From VRUE01 sp963764365 (lineage in GTDB: Bacteria; Actinomycetota; Thermoleophilia; Solirubrobacterales; 70-9): a DNA stretch of 64,000 nucleotides. Below the pieces are notes generated by a model. That model was not told the origin of the DNA. It did no database searches and saw only the letters and a program-made list of their open reading frames with translations. Positions 1 through 10,808 of this stretch are shown piece after piece. The stretch lies in contig CAVXSI010000002.1 in the NCBI GenBank assembly GCA_963764365.1, forward strand, positions 1 to 64,000. The letters are read 5' to 3'. Within the stretch, counting starts at the first letter, position 1, and each line of letters opens with the position of its first letter. A program made the position numbers and the translations under genes.

Positions 1-26
1 TGCTCGTCTAAGCGAAAGGCACGACG

Positions 27-1238
27 ATGATCAATCTCGAGATACCGAAGAAGTTCCGGCCGCTGGCCAGCCAGGCCAACCAGGTCGCGACCGAGGTCTT
101 CCGGCCGATCTCGCGCAAGTACGACGAGGCCGAGCACTCCTACCCGAAGGAGCTCGACATGCTCGCCTCGCTGATCGACGGGATGAACGAGGGCGGCGAC
201 AGCGGCGCCGGCGCCGCCGGCGTGCGCCGCGAGTCGAACGGCGACGGCGAGGAGGGCAACCGCAACGGCTCCAACCTCTCGACCGTGCTGGGGATCGTCG
301 AGCTCTGCTGGGGCGACGTCGGCCTGCTGCTCTCGATGCCGCGGCAGGGGCTCGGCAACTCGGCGATCGCCTCGGTGGCGAGCGAGGAGCAGCTCGAGCG
401 CTACGGCGGCCGCTGGGCGGCGATGGCGATCACCGAGCCGGAGGCCGGCTCGGACTCGGCCTCGATCCGCACCACCGCCGAGCTCGACGGCGACGAGTAC
501 GTGCTCAACGGCGAGAAGATCTTCGTCACCTCGGGCGACCGGGCGGAGCTGATCGTCGTCTGGGCCAGCCTCGACCGCTCCAAGGGCCGGGCCGCGATCA
601 AGTCGTTCATCGTCGAGCGCGACAACCCCGGGCTGAAGCTAGACCGGCTCGAGCACAAGCTCGGGATCCGCGCCTCCGACACCGCCAACTTCACGCTGCA
701 GGACTGCCGGGTGCCGAAGGAGGCGCTGCTCGGCAGCCCCGAGATCGACGTCAAGCAGGGTTTCGGCGGGGCGATGCAGACCTTCGACAACACCCGCCCG
801 CTGGTCGCGGCGATGGCGGTCGGCGTCGCCCGCGCCGCGCTGGAGCGGGCGCGCGAACTGCTGGCCGAGGCCGGGGTCGAGATCGACTACGACGCGCCGG
901 CCCTCTCGCAGCCGGCGGCGGTCGCCCGCTACCTGGAGATGGAGGCCGACTTCGAGGCGGCCCGCCTGCAGACCCTGCACGCCGCCTGGATGGCCGACAA
1001 CGGCAAGCCCAACTCGCTGCAGGCCTCGATGGCCAAGGCGAAGGCCGGCCGCACCTGCGTCGAGGTCGCGCTCGGCTGCGTCGAGCTCTGCGGCGCCGCC
1101 GGCTACGGCGAGGACGAGCTGCTCGAGAAGTGGGCCCGCGACGCGAAGATCCTCGACATCTTCGAGGGCACGCAGCAGATCCAGCTGCTGATCGTCGCCC
1201 GTCAGCTGCTCGGCAAGAGCTCCGCCGAGTTGAGGTAG
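27..1238 (+). CDS. Acyl-CoA dehydrogenase
   Basis: Predicted 403-aa flavoprotein that oxidises acyl-CoA to enoyl-CoA in beta-oxidation or a related acyl-CoA pathway. The family's FAD/substrate segment AITEPEAGSDS lies near residues 133-143, followed by the beta-domain stretch NGEKIFVTSGD. The C-terminal signature DIFEGTQQIQ carries Glu380, the position of the catalytic base in medium-chain enzymes. Length is normal for the family. The ATG is preceded by a weak AAAGG. About residues 52-76 form a Gly/Ser/Asn-rich low-complexity linker that is unusual for the family. An acyl-CoA ligase follows on the same strand, so the two probably act on the same acyl substrate. Chain-length specificity cannot be read from the sequence. 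Confidence 0.92.
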   Translation: MINLEIPKKFRPLASQANQVATEVFRPISRKYDEAEHSYPKELDMLASLIDGMNEGGDSGAGAAGVRRESNGDGEEGNRNGSNLSTVLGIVELCWGDVGLLLSMPRQGLGNSAIASVASEEQLERYGGRWAAMAITEPEAGSDSASIRTTAELDGDEYVLNGEKIFVTSGDRAELIVVWASLDRSKGRAAIKSFIVERDNPGLKLDRLEHKLGIRASDTANFTLQDCRVPKEALLGSPEIDVKQGFGGAMQTFDNTRPLVAAMAVGVARAALERARELLAEAGVEIDYDAPALSQPAAVARYLEMEADFEAARLQTLHAAWMADNGKPNSLQASMAKAKAGRTCVEVALGCVELCGAAGYGEDELLEKWARDAKILDIFEGTQQIQLLIVARQLLGKSSAELR

Positions 1239-1330
1239 GCCGTCGCTTACTCGCGCAGCCGCTCGGGGGCCTCGACCATATCCCGGCCCCGCGCCTCCGC
1301 TTCTCCGACGCCTGACCCAACCCCAACGGA

Positions 1331-1385
1331 CGGACGTGCCGTGAGTTAGACCCCCTATATGGGCAGCTAACTCACGGCACGTCCG
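1331..1385. repeat. 19-bp perfect palindrome, intergenic hairpin
   Basis: Arms at 1331-1349 and 1367-1385 are perfect reverse complements (19 bp). The 17-nt spacer holds an inner CCC-TATAT-GGG stem-loop. It lies between the acyl-CoA dehydrogenase and the ligase, ending 20 bp before the ligase GTG, with no T-tract. It resembles the other palindromes in this window (5688, 11451, 35240, 41507) in arm length and in its TAT apex, although the arm sequences differ. Function is unknown. Confidence 0.85.
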
Positions 1386-1405
1386 CTGGTGGCAGACTGG
1401 CGCGC

Positions 1406-2839
1406 GTGAACTTCGTCGAGGACGTGATGGAGCGCTCGCCGGCCTCGCGGCTCGGGATCGTCGCCGTCGACGCCGAGGGCCGGCGGCGCGACTGGCACTT
1501 CGGCGAGCTGATCGCCCGCTCGGGCAGCCTCTCCGGCGCCTTCGCAGCGCGCGGGGTGCGGCGCGGGGACGTGGTGATGACCCTGGTCGGCAACCGGATC
1601 GAGTGGGCGCTGTCGCTGCTCGCCTGCTGGCGGATGGGCGCGGTGGCGCTGCCCTGCAGCCCGCAGCTGCGCCGCCACGACATGGAGCTGCGCGCGAGCG
1701 CCGCCGACCCGGCGCTCTGCGTGGTCGAGGAGGGACTGCTCGACGAGGTCCCCGACGGGGTGGCGGCGATGACCCTGGCCGAGGTCGCCGAGACGCTGGA
1801 TGAGGACCGCCCGCAGGAGACGCCGGCCGCGCTCGCCGAGATGGGCGCCGAGGACCCGGCCCTGATCGTCTTCACCTCCGGCACCACCGGCGAGCCGCGC
1901 GGCGTCGTCCACGCCTATCGCTACCTGACCGGACAGCGGGCCCAGGCCGAGCACTGGCTGGGCTCGCGGCCCGGCGAGCTGGCCTGGTGCACGACCGCGC
2001 CCGGCTGGTCGAAGTCCGCCCGCAACGTCTTCGTCGCACCCTGGCTGACCGGCGCCGCGGCGGTCGTCCACGAGGGCCGCTTTGACCCGGCCGAGCGGCT
2101 CGACCTCGCCGAGGCGCTCAGCGTCGGCGTCCTCTGTCAGGCGCCGACCGAGTACCGGATGCTGGCCAAGCGCACCCCCCTGCGCCCGCTGCCCTCCCTG
2201 CGCCGCATGGTCTCCGCCGGCGAGGCGCTGGAGGCGGAGACGATCGCCGCCTTCCGCCAGGCGATGGGCTGCGAGCCGGCGGACGGCTACGGCCAGACCG
2301 AGACCGGCCACATCAGCGGCAACCTCGCCGGCGCAACGGTCGTCCCCGGCTCGATGGGGCGGCCCCTCCCGGGCATCGAGGTGCGGGTCGAGGCCGGCGA
2401 GCTCCAGCTGAAGGCATCCTCCTCCCCCACCTTCTTCAGCCGCTACCTCGACGGCGAGCGCTTCGAGGGCGAGTGGTGGCCGACCGGCGACCTGGTCCGG
2501 CAGGAGGACGGCCACCTCTTCTTCGAGGGCCGCGGCGATGACATCATCGTCTCCTCCGGCTACCGGATCGGCCCGGTCGAGGTCGAGTCGGCGCTGCTCT
2601 CCCACCCCGGGGTCGCCGAGGCGGCGGCGGTGGCCGCCCCCGACCCCGAGCGCGGCTCGGTCGTGCGGGCGATCGTCGTTCCCCGCGACCGCGAGCCGGA
2701 CGAGGCGCTCGCCCGCGAGCTGCAGGAGCACTGCAAGCGTGAGACCGCGCCCTACAAGTTCCCCCGCATCGTCGAGTTCGCCGCCGAGCTGCCGAAGACC
2801 TCGAGCGGCAAGGTGAAGCGGGGCGAGTTGCGCGGATAG
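1406..2839 (+). CDS. AMP-dependent acyl-CoA synthetase/ligase
   Basis: Predicted 477-aa member of the ANL adenylating superfamily, which activates a carboxylic acid with ATP and transfers it to CoA. The P-loop-like AMP-binding motif FTSGTTGEPRG is near residue 155, the adenine/acyl motif GYGQTETG near residue 294, the TGDL hinge motif near residue 362, and the C-terminal catalytic-lysine segment TSSGKVKRGELRG ends the protein. It is shorter than typical acetyl-CoA synthetases and fits medium-chain or aromatic acid ligases. The start is the GTG just downstream of the palindrome at 1331-1385; no strong Shine-Dalgarno is visible. Its partner is probably the upstream acyl-CoA dehydrogenase. Confidence 0.9.
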   Translation: MNFVEDVMERSPASRLGIVAVDAEGRRRDWHFGELIARSGSLSGAFAARGVRRGDVVMTLVGNRIEWALSLLACWRMGAVALPCSPQLRRHDMELRASAADPALCVVEEGLLDEVPDGVAAMTLAEVAETLDEDRPQETPAALAEMGAEDPALIVFTSGTTGEPRGVVHAYRYLTGQRAQAEHWLGSRPGELAWCTTAPGWSKSARNVFVAPWLTGAAAVVHEGRFDPAERLDLAEALSVGVLCQAPTEYRMLAKRTPLRPLPSLRRMVSAGEALEAETIAAFRQAMGCEPADGYGQTETGHISGNLAGATVVPGSMGRPLPGIEVRVEAGELQLKASSSPTFFSRYLDGERFEGEWWPTGDLVRQEDGHLFFEGRGDDIIVSSGYRIGPVEVESALLSHPGVAEAAAVAAPDPERGSVVRAIVVPRDREPDEALARELQEHCKRETAPYKFPRIVEFAAELPKTSSGKVKRGELRG

Positions 2840-2852
2840 GCGTCCGCCCGGG

Positions 2853-4262
2853 TCAGACGGGGAAGGCCTCGGCCAGGTCGACCGGGCGCCCGAGGTGGAA
2901 GCCCTGCGCCATGTCGACCCCGTACTCGCGCAGCATCTCGGTCGTCCTGTCGTCCTGCACGTACTCGGCGATCGTCACCTTGCCGAGCCCGCGGGCGATC
3001 TGGACGATCGCCTTGACGGTCAGCTGATCGGCGTCGTTGCTCGGCATGTTCTCGACGAAGGAGCCGTCGATCTTGATCAGATCGAAGGGAATCCGCTTCA
3101 GGTAGTGGAAGGGGCCGAAGCCGGCGCCGTAGTCGTCGATCGCGACCTGACAGCCGAAGTCGGTGAGGCGGTCGGCGCCGCCGGCGGCCTGGTCGTAGTC
3201 GTAGACGTCGGCCGTCTCGGTGATCTCGAAGGTGCAGAGCGAGGGGTCGGCGCCGCCTTCGTCGAGCCGCCGCTCGATGAACTCGAGCACCGAGGCGTCG
3301 TTCAGGGAGGCGCCGGAGAGGTTGACGTGGAGCGACAGCGGCGCGCCCTGGCGTTCGCGCTCGGCGAGCAGCTCGAGTGCCCTCGAGACGACCCAGCGGT
3401 CGAGCTCCTGGATCATCCCGGAGCGCTCTGCCGCCTCGATGAACGAGGCCGCGGGCAGCATCTCCCCCTCCTCGCTGGTCATCCGCAGCAGCAGCTCGTA
3501 ACGCTCGATCCCGCCGGAGGAGAGGCTGCGGATCGGCTGGGTCTGGAGGCTGAGCCGCTCGTCGGTCAGCGCGTCGCGGATCCGCGCGGCGGTCGTCTGA
3601 CGGCGGGCGGGATCGCGCCGCGGCTCGTCCGGATCGCGGAACAGGGCGATCTGGTTGCGCCCCCCCTCCTTCGCCCGGTACATCGCCTGGTCGGCGGCGA
3701 CCAGCACCGCCTCGGCGGCGGTGTCGCTCTTGCCGCCGAACATTGTGATCCCGACACTGATCGTCGCGCTCTCGGCCTCGGCCGCCGGCTGGGCGCTTTC
3801 GGCCACTTGGGCGCGCAGGTCTTCGCCGAGCTGCAGCGCGCCCGTGGTGTCGGTCTGCGGCATCAGGATCGCGAACTCGTCGCCGGAGAGGCGGGCGATG
3901 AGGTCGGTGGCGCGCACCCGTTCGCGCATCTTCGCCGCGACCCGGCGGATCAGATTGTCGCCGGCGTGGTGGCCAAAGCGGTCGTTGACCCCCTTCAGCC
4001 CGTCGATGTCGACGATCATCACCGCGCCCTGCCCCCCGTAGCGGGCCGTGAAGGAGACGTACTGGTCGAGCTCGGCGCGGAAGCGGCGGCGGTCGAGCAG
4101 GCCGGTCAGCGAGTCGTGATCGGCCAGGTAGCGGAGCTCGGCCTCGGTCCGCTCGGCCCGGTCCATCGCCGCCAGCACGACCGCGCGGTCGGCATCGTCG
4201 AGCTTCTCCATCACGGCTTCGATCGCCGGTTCGCGCTGCGTGGTCAACCGCCTGTTCTCCAT
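2853..4262 (-). CDS. GGDEF-EAL bifunctional c-di-GMP protein
   Basis: Predicted 469-aa cytoplasmic protein with a GGDEF domain (about residues 45-200; active-site loop LSGDEF) followed by an EAL domain (about residues 215-469). The EAL residues look intact: ELLLRM in place of EALLR, HVNLSG, FEITET, AIDDYGAGF, IKIDGSF and QGFHLGRP; the usual AEGVE is AEYVQ. Either cyclase or phosphodiesterase activity on c-di-GMP is possible. No sensory domain or membrane segment precedes GGDEF, only a short N-terminal helix, so the input is unclear. It is convergent with the ligase gene (13 bp apart) and divergent from the DUF255 gene. Confidence 0.93.
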   Translation of the reverse strand: MENRRLTTQREPAIEAVMEKLDDADRAVVLAAMDRAERTEAELRYLADHDSLTGLLDRRRFRAELDQYVSFTARYGGQGAVMIVDIDGLKGVNDRFGHHAGDNLIRRVAAKMRERVRATDLIARLSGDEFAILMPQTDTTGALQLGEDLRAQVAESAQPAAEAESATISVGITMFGGKSDTAAEAVLVAADQAMYRAKEGGRNQIALFRDPDEPRRDPARRQTTAARIRDALTDERLSLQTQPIRSLSSGGIERYELLLRMTSEEGEMLPAASFIEAAERSGMIQELDRWVVSRALELLAERERQGAPLSLHVNLSGASLNDASVLEFIERRLDEGGADPSLCTFEITETADVYDYDQAAGGADRLTDFGCQVAIDDYGAGFGPFHYLKRIPFDLIKIDGSFVENMPSNDADQLTVKAIVQIARGLGKVTIAEYVQDDRTTEMLREYGVDMAQGFHLGRPVDLAEAFPV

Positions 4263-4330
4263 TAGCGAAATGTAGACCGTGGGCGAGTCCGGTCAGGGCG
4301 ATCGCGCCACTCCGACCTACTTTCGGCGAC

Positions 4331-4359
4331 CCCGGGCAGCCAATAGTTGGCCTCCCGGG
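4331..4359. promoter_or_regulatory. 29-bp nested palindrome in a divergent promoter region
   Basis: The order is CCCGGG, two bases, GCCAA, TAG, TTGGC, two bases, CCCGGG, a nested palindrome in the 118-bp gap between the divergent GGDEF-EAL and DUF255 genes and 21 bp before the DUF255 ATG. It could be an operator or one more member of the TAT-apex hairpin family. There is no direct evidence for a binding protein. Confidence 0.5.
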
Positions 4360-4380
4360 ACCTCGGGGTAGTGTGGAGAG

Positions 4381-6387
<2,007 letters not shown>

Positions 6388-6392
6388 CGCTC

Positions 6393-6548
6393 CTCGCGCG
6401 GGTGGCGGCGGGGTGGGGGGTGTCCTCCGCCAGCGCGGAGTCTGGGGAGGGCAGGGTCTCATCCCTGCAGCAGACCCCGTCCCTCCGCCCGGAGCAGATC
6501 GCAGCGCCAGGAGGGCACCCCCCACCCCGGCGACAGGACCCGCGCGCC
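6393..6548 (+). repeat. 156-bp structured repeat, copy A
   Basis: The first of three copies (others at 8977-9132 and, inverted, 46955-47106). It starts 6 bp after the DUF255 stop codon. Its ends form a long imperfect hairpin: a G-rich left arm ending in GTGTCCTCC pairs with a right arm beginning GGAGGGCACC, and inner stems include GGGTCT/AGACCC. Copies A and B are the same length and differ at a handful of positions, several of which compensate each other across the stem. It is most likely a transcribed 3'-end structure or a non-autonomous mobile hairpin. Confidence 0.85.
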
Positions 6549-6568
6549 AAGCCGACTGTCTGATACAG

Positions 6569-8959
6569 ATGTCGCCGATGCGCGGCTCAATGTTCACCTT
6601 CGCCGCCGGCCGCCGAGCGAAGTGGGTCATCTTCGCGATCTGGTTCGCGGTCATCTTCGTCGCCGCCGGCCCCGCCAACCTGCCCGGCAAGTTCGAAAAG
6701 GCGGAAAACAACGAGGCCACCTCCTACCTGCCGGGCTCGGCCGAATCGACCGCCGCGCTGAAGGCGACCAAGTCGCTGCAGGGCGGCGAACTGGCGCCCG
6801 CGGTGATCGTCTTCCAGCGCCAGTCCGGCCTCACCGCGTCCGACCGTCGCACCATCGTCGAAGACGTCGGCAAGATGACCGACAGGCGCTTCCCCGGCAT
6901 CGTCGCCGACGGCGAAACCGTTGCCGGGAATGGCGTCAAGGCGGTGCCGGGCCAGCCGCCCGGCTACACGCCGTTCGTCGGCCCGATCGCCTCCCCGGAC
7001 GGCAGGGCGGCGATCGTCACCGCCTACATCGACGCCGGCGGCGAGGGGGAGCGGATCGTCGACCCGGTCAAGGCCTGGCGCGAGGACGTCGCCGGTCCGC
7101 CCCCGGGCCTGACGGTGAAGATCACCGGCGGCGCCGGCTTCTCGGCCGACGCGATCGAAGTTTTCGAAGGCATCAACGGAACGCTGCTGCTGGCCGCGGT
7201 CAGCCTGGTGATCTTCCTGCTGATCGTCATCTACCGCTCGCCGATGTTCTTCTTCATCCCGCTGGCGGCGGTGCTGTTCGCCGAGGCGCTCTCGCGTTCG
7301 ATCGGCTATGGCGTCTCCGAGCTCGGGGTCACGATCAACGGCCAGTCGAGCTCGATCATGTCGGTGCTGGTGCTCGGTGCCGGTACCGACTACGCCCTGC
7401 TGCTGGTCTCCCGCTACCGCGAGGAGCTGCACCGCGAGGCCGACAAGCACGAGGCGATGCGCACGGCGCTCGCCTCCGCGGGCCCGGCGATCTTCGCCTC
7501 CGCGGCGACCGTGATCGCCGCCCTGCTCTGCCTGCTTGTCGCCCGTGTCAACGGCACCTCCGGGCTCGGCCCGATCGCCGCGATCGGCATCGCCTGCGCG
7601 GCGCTGGCGATGCTGACCCTGCTGCCGGCACTGCTGACGATCTTCGGTCGCCGCGCCTTCTGGCCGTTCGTCCCGCACACGCCCGAGACGGCGCCGTCGA
7701 CCGAGGCGATCTCCGACCGAGCGCGCCGCCGCATCGTCGAGGGTTCCCCCCTGGGCGCCCTGGCCAGGGTGATCGCCTCCGGCCTGCTCGTTTTCGTCCT
7801 GCTGCCACTGGTCCTGCTCAACTGGGCCCTGCGCCGGCTCAGCGGTCGCCGCATCCCGTCGCTGATCGTCGGCCCACTCGACCGGGCCGTCTTCACCCCT
7901 TACGAGATCCGCCGGCGGGGCCTCGAGCGCACTTCCGACGCCACCCACGGGCTCTGGGCGCGCGTCGGCCGGCGGGTCGCCCGCGACCCGCGGCGGGTGA
8001 TGCTCGGCGCGATCGCCATCCTGGTCGTCTTCTGCGGCGGCTTCGCCTTCTTCTCCACCGAACTGACCAGCGAAGACAGCTACACGCGCGAAGTCGAATC
8101 GGTCGAAGGCCAGCACCTGCTCAGCGAGAGCTTCCCGTCGGGCACGACCGCGCTGACCGACATCGTCGTCCAGGACCCGGCCGACGTGGCGCCGACGCGG
8201 CGCGCGGTCGCCGCCGTGGACGGCGTCGCCTCGGTCTCCGGCCCGGTCAACCAGGGGCCTCCCGGCATCCTGCTGCAGGGGACGCTCGAAATCGAACCGT
8301 ATTCGACCGAGGCCTTCGATCTGGTCGAGCCGATCCGCGAAGCGGCGCACGGCGTCGCGCCCAGCACCCTGGTCGGTGGCCCCACCGCGGTCGAATTCGA
8401 CGTCCGCGATGCGGCCGGCTGGGACTCGTTGGCGATCCCGCCGATCATCCTCGTCGTCGTGCTGCTGATCCTGATCGGCCTGCTGCGGGCCGTCGTCGCG
8501 CCGCTGATCCTGATCGGCACGGTGATCCTCAGCTTTCTCGCCGCGCTCGGGGTCGGCTACTTCGCCTTCGAGCTGATCTTCGGCTTCCCCGGCTCCGACC
8601 CCTCGCTGCCGCTGTTCGCCTTCGTCTTCCTGGTCGCCCTCGGCGTCGACTACAACATCTTCCTGATCGCCCGCGCCCGCGAGGAGACGATCCGGCATGG
8701 CTCCGAGCAGGGCATCCTGCGCGCCCTCGCCGTGACCGGCGCGGTGATCACCAGCGCCGGCATCGTCCTCGCCGGCACCTTCTCCGTCCTCGCAGTCCTC
8801 CCCCTCACCTTCCTCACCGAGCTCGGCTTCGTGGTCGCCTTCGGCGTCCTGCTCGACACCTTCCTCGTCCGCAGCGTCCTCGTCCCCGCCATAGCTCTCA
8901 CCACCGGGGACAAGTTCTGGTGGCCCTCAGCTCTGTCACGCCCACAGGGCAAAGACTGA
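6569..8959 (+). CDS. MMPL/RND-family membrane exporter
   Basis: Predicted 796-aa inner-membrane protein of the MMPL (YdfJ-like RND) family, proton-driven exporters of lipids or hydrophobic compounds. The architecture is duplicated: TM1 near residues 12-32, an extracytoplasmic loop, a TM2-6 block with GTDYALLLVSRYREEL, a cytoplasmic linker of about 100 residues, then TM7, a second outer loop and a block with GVDYNIFLIARAREE. The GTDY and GVDY motifs carry the Asp-Tyr pairs of the proton pathway. Three in-frame ATGs (6569, 6578, 6590) are possible; 6569 is used here. Glu codons are GAA-rich in the outer loops and essentially all GAG in cytoplasmic parts. Substrate unknown. Confidence 0.9.
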   Translation: MSPMRGSMFTFAAGRRAKWVIFAIWFAVIFVAAGPANLPGKFEKAENNEATSYLPGSAESTAALKATKSLQGGELAPAVIVFQRQSGLTASDRRTIVEDVGKMTDRRFPGIVADGETVAGNGVKAVPGQPPGYTPFVGPIASPDGRAAIVTAYIDAGGEGERIVDPVKAWREDVAGPPPGLTVKITGGAGFSADAIEVFEGINGTLLLAAVSLVIFLLIVIYRSPMFFFIPLAAVLFAEALSRSIGYGVSELGVTINGQSSSIMSVLVLGAGTDYALLLVSRYREELHREADKHEAMRTALASAGPAIFASAATVIAALLCLLVARVNGTSGLGPIAAIGIACAALAMLTLLPALLTIFGRRAFWPFVPHTPETAPSTEAISDRARRRIVEGSPLGALARVIASGLLVFVLLPLVLLNWALRRLSGRRIPSLIVGPLDRAVFTPYEIRRRGLERTSDATHGLWARVGRRVARDPRRVMLGAIAILVVFCGGFAFFSTELTSEDSYTREVESVEGQHLLSESFPSGTTALTDIVVQDPADVAPTRRAVAAVDGVASVSGPVNQGPPGILLQGTLEIEPYSTEAFDLVEPIREAAHGVAPSTLVGGPTAVEFDVRDAAGWDSLAIPPIILVVVLLILIGLLRAVVAPLILIGTVILSFLAALGVGYFAFELIFGFPGSDPSLPLFAFVFLVALGVDYNIFLIARAREETIRHGSEQGILRALAVTGAVITSAGIVLAGTFSVLAVLPLTFLTELGFVVAFGVLLDTFLVRSVLVPAIALTTGDKFWWPSALSRPQGKD

Positions 8960-8976
8960 TCCCAACCCCGGCGCAG

Positions 8977-9132
8977 CTCGCGCGGGTGGCGTAGGGGTGG
9001 GGGGTGTCCTCCGCCAGCGCGGAGTCTGCGGAGGGCAAGGCCTCATCCCTGCAGCAGATCCCGTCCCTCCGCCCGGAGCAGATCGCAGCGCCAGGAGGGC
9101 ACCCCCCACCCCTGCGACAGGACCCGCGCGCC
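8977..9132 (+). repeat. 156-bp structured repeat, copy B
   Basis: Second copy of the 6393 repeat, in the same orientation, filling the gap between the convergent MMPL and glnA genes. Its last base is the first base of the glnA stop codon. Relative to copy A, the base just outside the G-rich arm changed from C to A while its partner changed from G to T, which preserves the pair. The placement suits a bidirectional transcription end. Confidence 0.85.
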
Positions 9133-10484
9133 TACAGCACCGGTAAGAAGTTCTCGATCTCGTACGGCGTCACCTGAACCCGGTACTCGTCCCATTCCTG
9201 CCGCTTGATCTCGACGAACCGCCGGAAGGTGTGCTCGCCGAGCGTGCGCAGCACCAGCTCCGAGTCGGCCGCCACCTCGATCGCCTCGCCGAGCGTCTCC
9301 GGCAGCTCCTCGATCCCGCGCTGGGCACGCTCCTCGGGCGAGAGGTGGTAGAGATTCTGCTCCATCGGCTCGGGCAGCTCGTAGCCCTTCTCGATCCCCT
9401 CCAGCCCAGCCTGCAGCATGCCGGCGAAGCAGAGGTAGGGGTTGCAGGCCGGGTCCGGGCAGCGCAGCTCGGCCCGCGTCGCGCCCTCCTTGCCGGGGTG
9501 GTAGAGCGGCACCCGGATCAGGGCCGAGCGGTTGCGCCGCGACCAGGCGAGGTAGACCGGTGCCTCGAAGCCGGGGACGAGGCGCTTGTAGGAGTTGACC
9601 CACTGGGCGAACAGGGGCGAGATCTCGCGCGCGTGTTTGAGCTGGCCGGCGATGAAGGCCTTCGCGGTCGGCGAGAGGTAGTAGGGGTCGTCGGCGTCGA
9701 AGAAGGCGTTCCTGCCGTCCTTGGTCAGCGACTGGTGGACGTGCATCCCGGAGCCGTTCTCGCCGAACAGCGGCTTCGGCATGAAGGTCGCGTGCCAGCC
9801 GTACTTCATCGCGTACTCCTTGACGACGATGCGGTAGGTCATGCAGTCGTCCGACATCTCGAGCGCGTTCTTGTAGCGCATGTCGACCTCGTGCTGGGAG
9901 GGCCCGACCTCGTGGTGGGTGTACTCGACGTGGATCCCCATCTTCTCCAGCGCCAGCACGGTGTCGCGGCGCACGTCGGAGCCGGCGTCGAGCGTGGTCA
10001 GGTCGAAATAGCCGCCCTCGTCGAGCACCTCGGGGACGCCGCCCTGCGGCTTCGCCGAGCGGAAGTAGAAGAACTCCAGCTCGGGGCCGATGTTGTAGTT
10101 GTCGAAGCCGAGGTCTTCGGCCCGTTTGAGCGCGCGGCGCATGATCCAGCGGGGGTCGCCCTCGTAGGGGTCGCCGCCGGGGACGCGGATGTCGCAGAAC
10201 ATGCGGGCGACCGCGTTCTCCTCCTCCGGGCGCCAGGGGATCAGGGCGAAGGTCGAGGGATCGGGCATCGCGATCATGTCCGACTCCTCGATCGGGTTGA
10301 AGCCGGTGATCGAGGAGCCGTCGAAGCCCATCCCGCCCTCGAAGGCGTCCTCGAGTTCGGAGGCGTTGATCGAGAAGCTCTTCAGCTGCCCGAGCACGTC
10401 CGTGAACCAGAGGCGGACGAAGCGCACGTCGTGTTCCTCGACGATCGCAGCGACGTCGGCGGCGCTCTTCGGGTTGTCTGCCAT
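9132..10484 (-). CDS. glnA: Glutamine synthetase, type I
   Basis: Predicted 450-aa glutamine synthetase that condenses glutamate and ammonia with ATP. It shows the N-terminal FTDVLGQLKSFSI region, the active-site stretch GFDGSSI, the metal-ligand helix HEVGPSQHEVD, the NGSGMHVHQS signature and the arginine segment RRNRSALIRVP. The length matches the shorter GSI forms. A strong AAAGGAGG lies 5 bp before the ATG at 10484, which rules out the longer upstream extension of the open frame. The typical adenylylation segment KxLYDLPPEE is replaced here by YHLSPEERAQ near residue 410, so regulation by adenylylation is doubtful. An inverted repeat lies about 90 bp upstream. Confidence 0.96.
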   Translation of the reverse strand: MADNPKSAADVAAIVEEHDVRFVRLWFTDVLGQLKSFSINASELEDAFEGGMGFDGSSITGFNPIEESDMIAMPDPSTFALIPWRPEEENAVARMFCDIRVPGGDPYEGDPRWIMRRALKRAEDLGFDNYNIGPELEFFYFRSAKPQGGVPEVLDEGGYFDLTTLDAGSDVRRDTVLALEKMGIHVEYTHHEVGPSQHEVDMRYKNALEMSDDCMTYRIVVKEYAMKYGWHATFMPKPLFGENGSGMHVHQSLTKDGRNAFFDADDPYYLSPTAKAFIAGQLKHAREISPLFAQWVNSYKRLVPGFEAPVYLAWSRRNRSALIRVPLYHPGKEGATRAELRCPDPACNPYLCFAGMLQAGLEGIEKGYELPEPMEQNLYHLSPEERAQRGIEELPETLGEAIEVAADSELVLRTLGEHTFRRFVEIKRQEWDEYRVQVTPYEIENFLPVL

Positions 10485-10575
10485 CACGACCTCCTTTGGG
10501 TGGGGGACCGGAGTCTGTCTGAAACTCGGCGCGCACGTCTGGCGGCGGACACTGCGTCGGGCGGCGTCCTCGGTC

Positions 10576-10642
10576 CCAGGCGATTGATTCCACGACCAGG
10601 CACGCCCCCCAGTCACACCTCGCCGTGGAATCAAGCGTCTGG
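10576..10642. promoter_or_regulatory. Long inverted repeat upstream of glnA
   Basis: TTGATTCCACG (10584-10594) is exactly mirrored by CGTGGAATCAA (10624-10634); with three mismatches the arms extend to 19 bp. It lies about 90-160 bp upstream of the glnA start in a 385-bp gene-free stretch. It may be an operator or leader hairpin for glnA. I do not recognise the binding protein. Confidence 0.5.
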
Positions 10643-10777
10643 CCCCGCTCGCCCCGGCGCTTGCCGGTCGCACACGTCGATTTGCGGACCGACCCCGGCT
10701 CCCCGCTGAGCCGCCCGGATTGCACCTGCGTATCGGGGCAGCCGAACGACTCTTGCGAGAGGAGACGAAACGCTGTA

Positions 10778-10798
10778 TAACTTACCTCACGTAAGTTA
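10778..10798. promoter_or_regulatory. Operator-like inverted repeat TAACTTAC-N5-GTAAGTTA
   Basis: A perfect 8-bp inverted repeat with a 5-bp spacer about 72 bp upstream of the AhpD-like gene, overlapping a TATAAC that could be a -10 box. The shape fits a TetR- or GntR-type operator. AT-rich sequence here contrasts with the GC-rich surroundings and marks the promoter. Confidence 0.55.
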
Positions 10799-10808
10799 GT
10801 GGCTCAAA

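Noticed and set aside
1331..1385. Integron attC site
   Set aside because: The palindrome contains GTTAGAC, which fits one core-site consensus, but the matching RYYYAAC site is absent, the spacers are wrong and no integrase is nearby.
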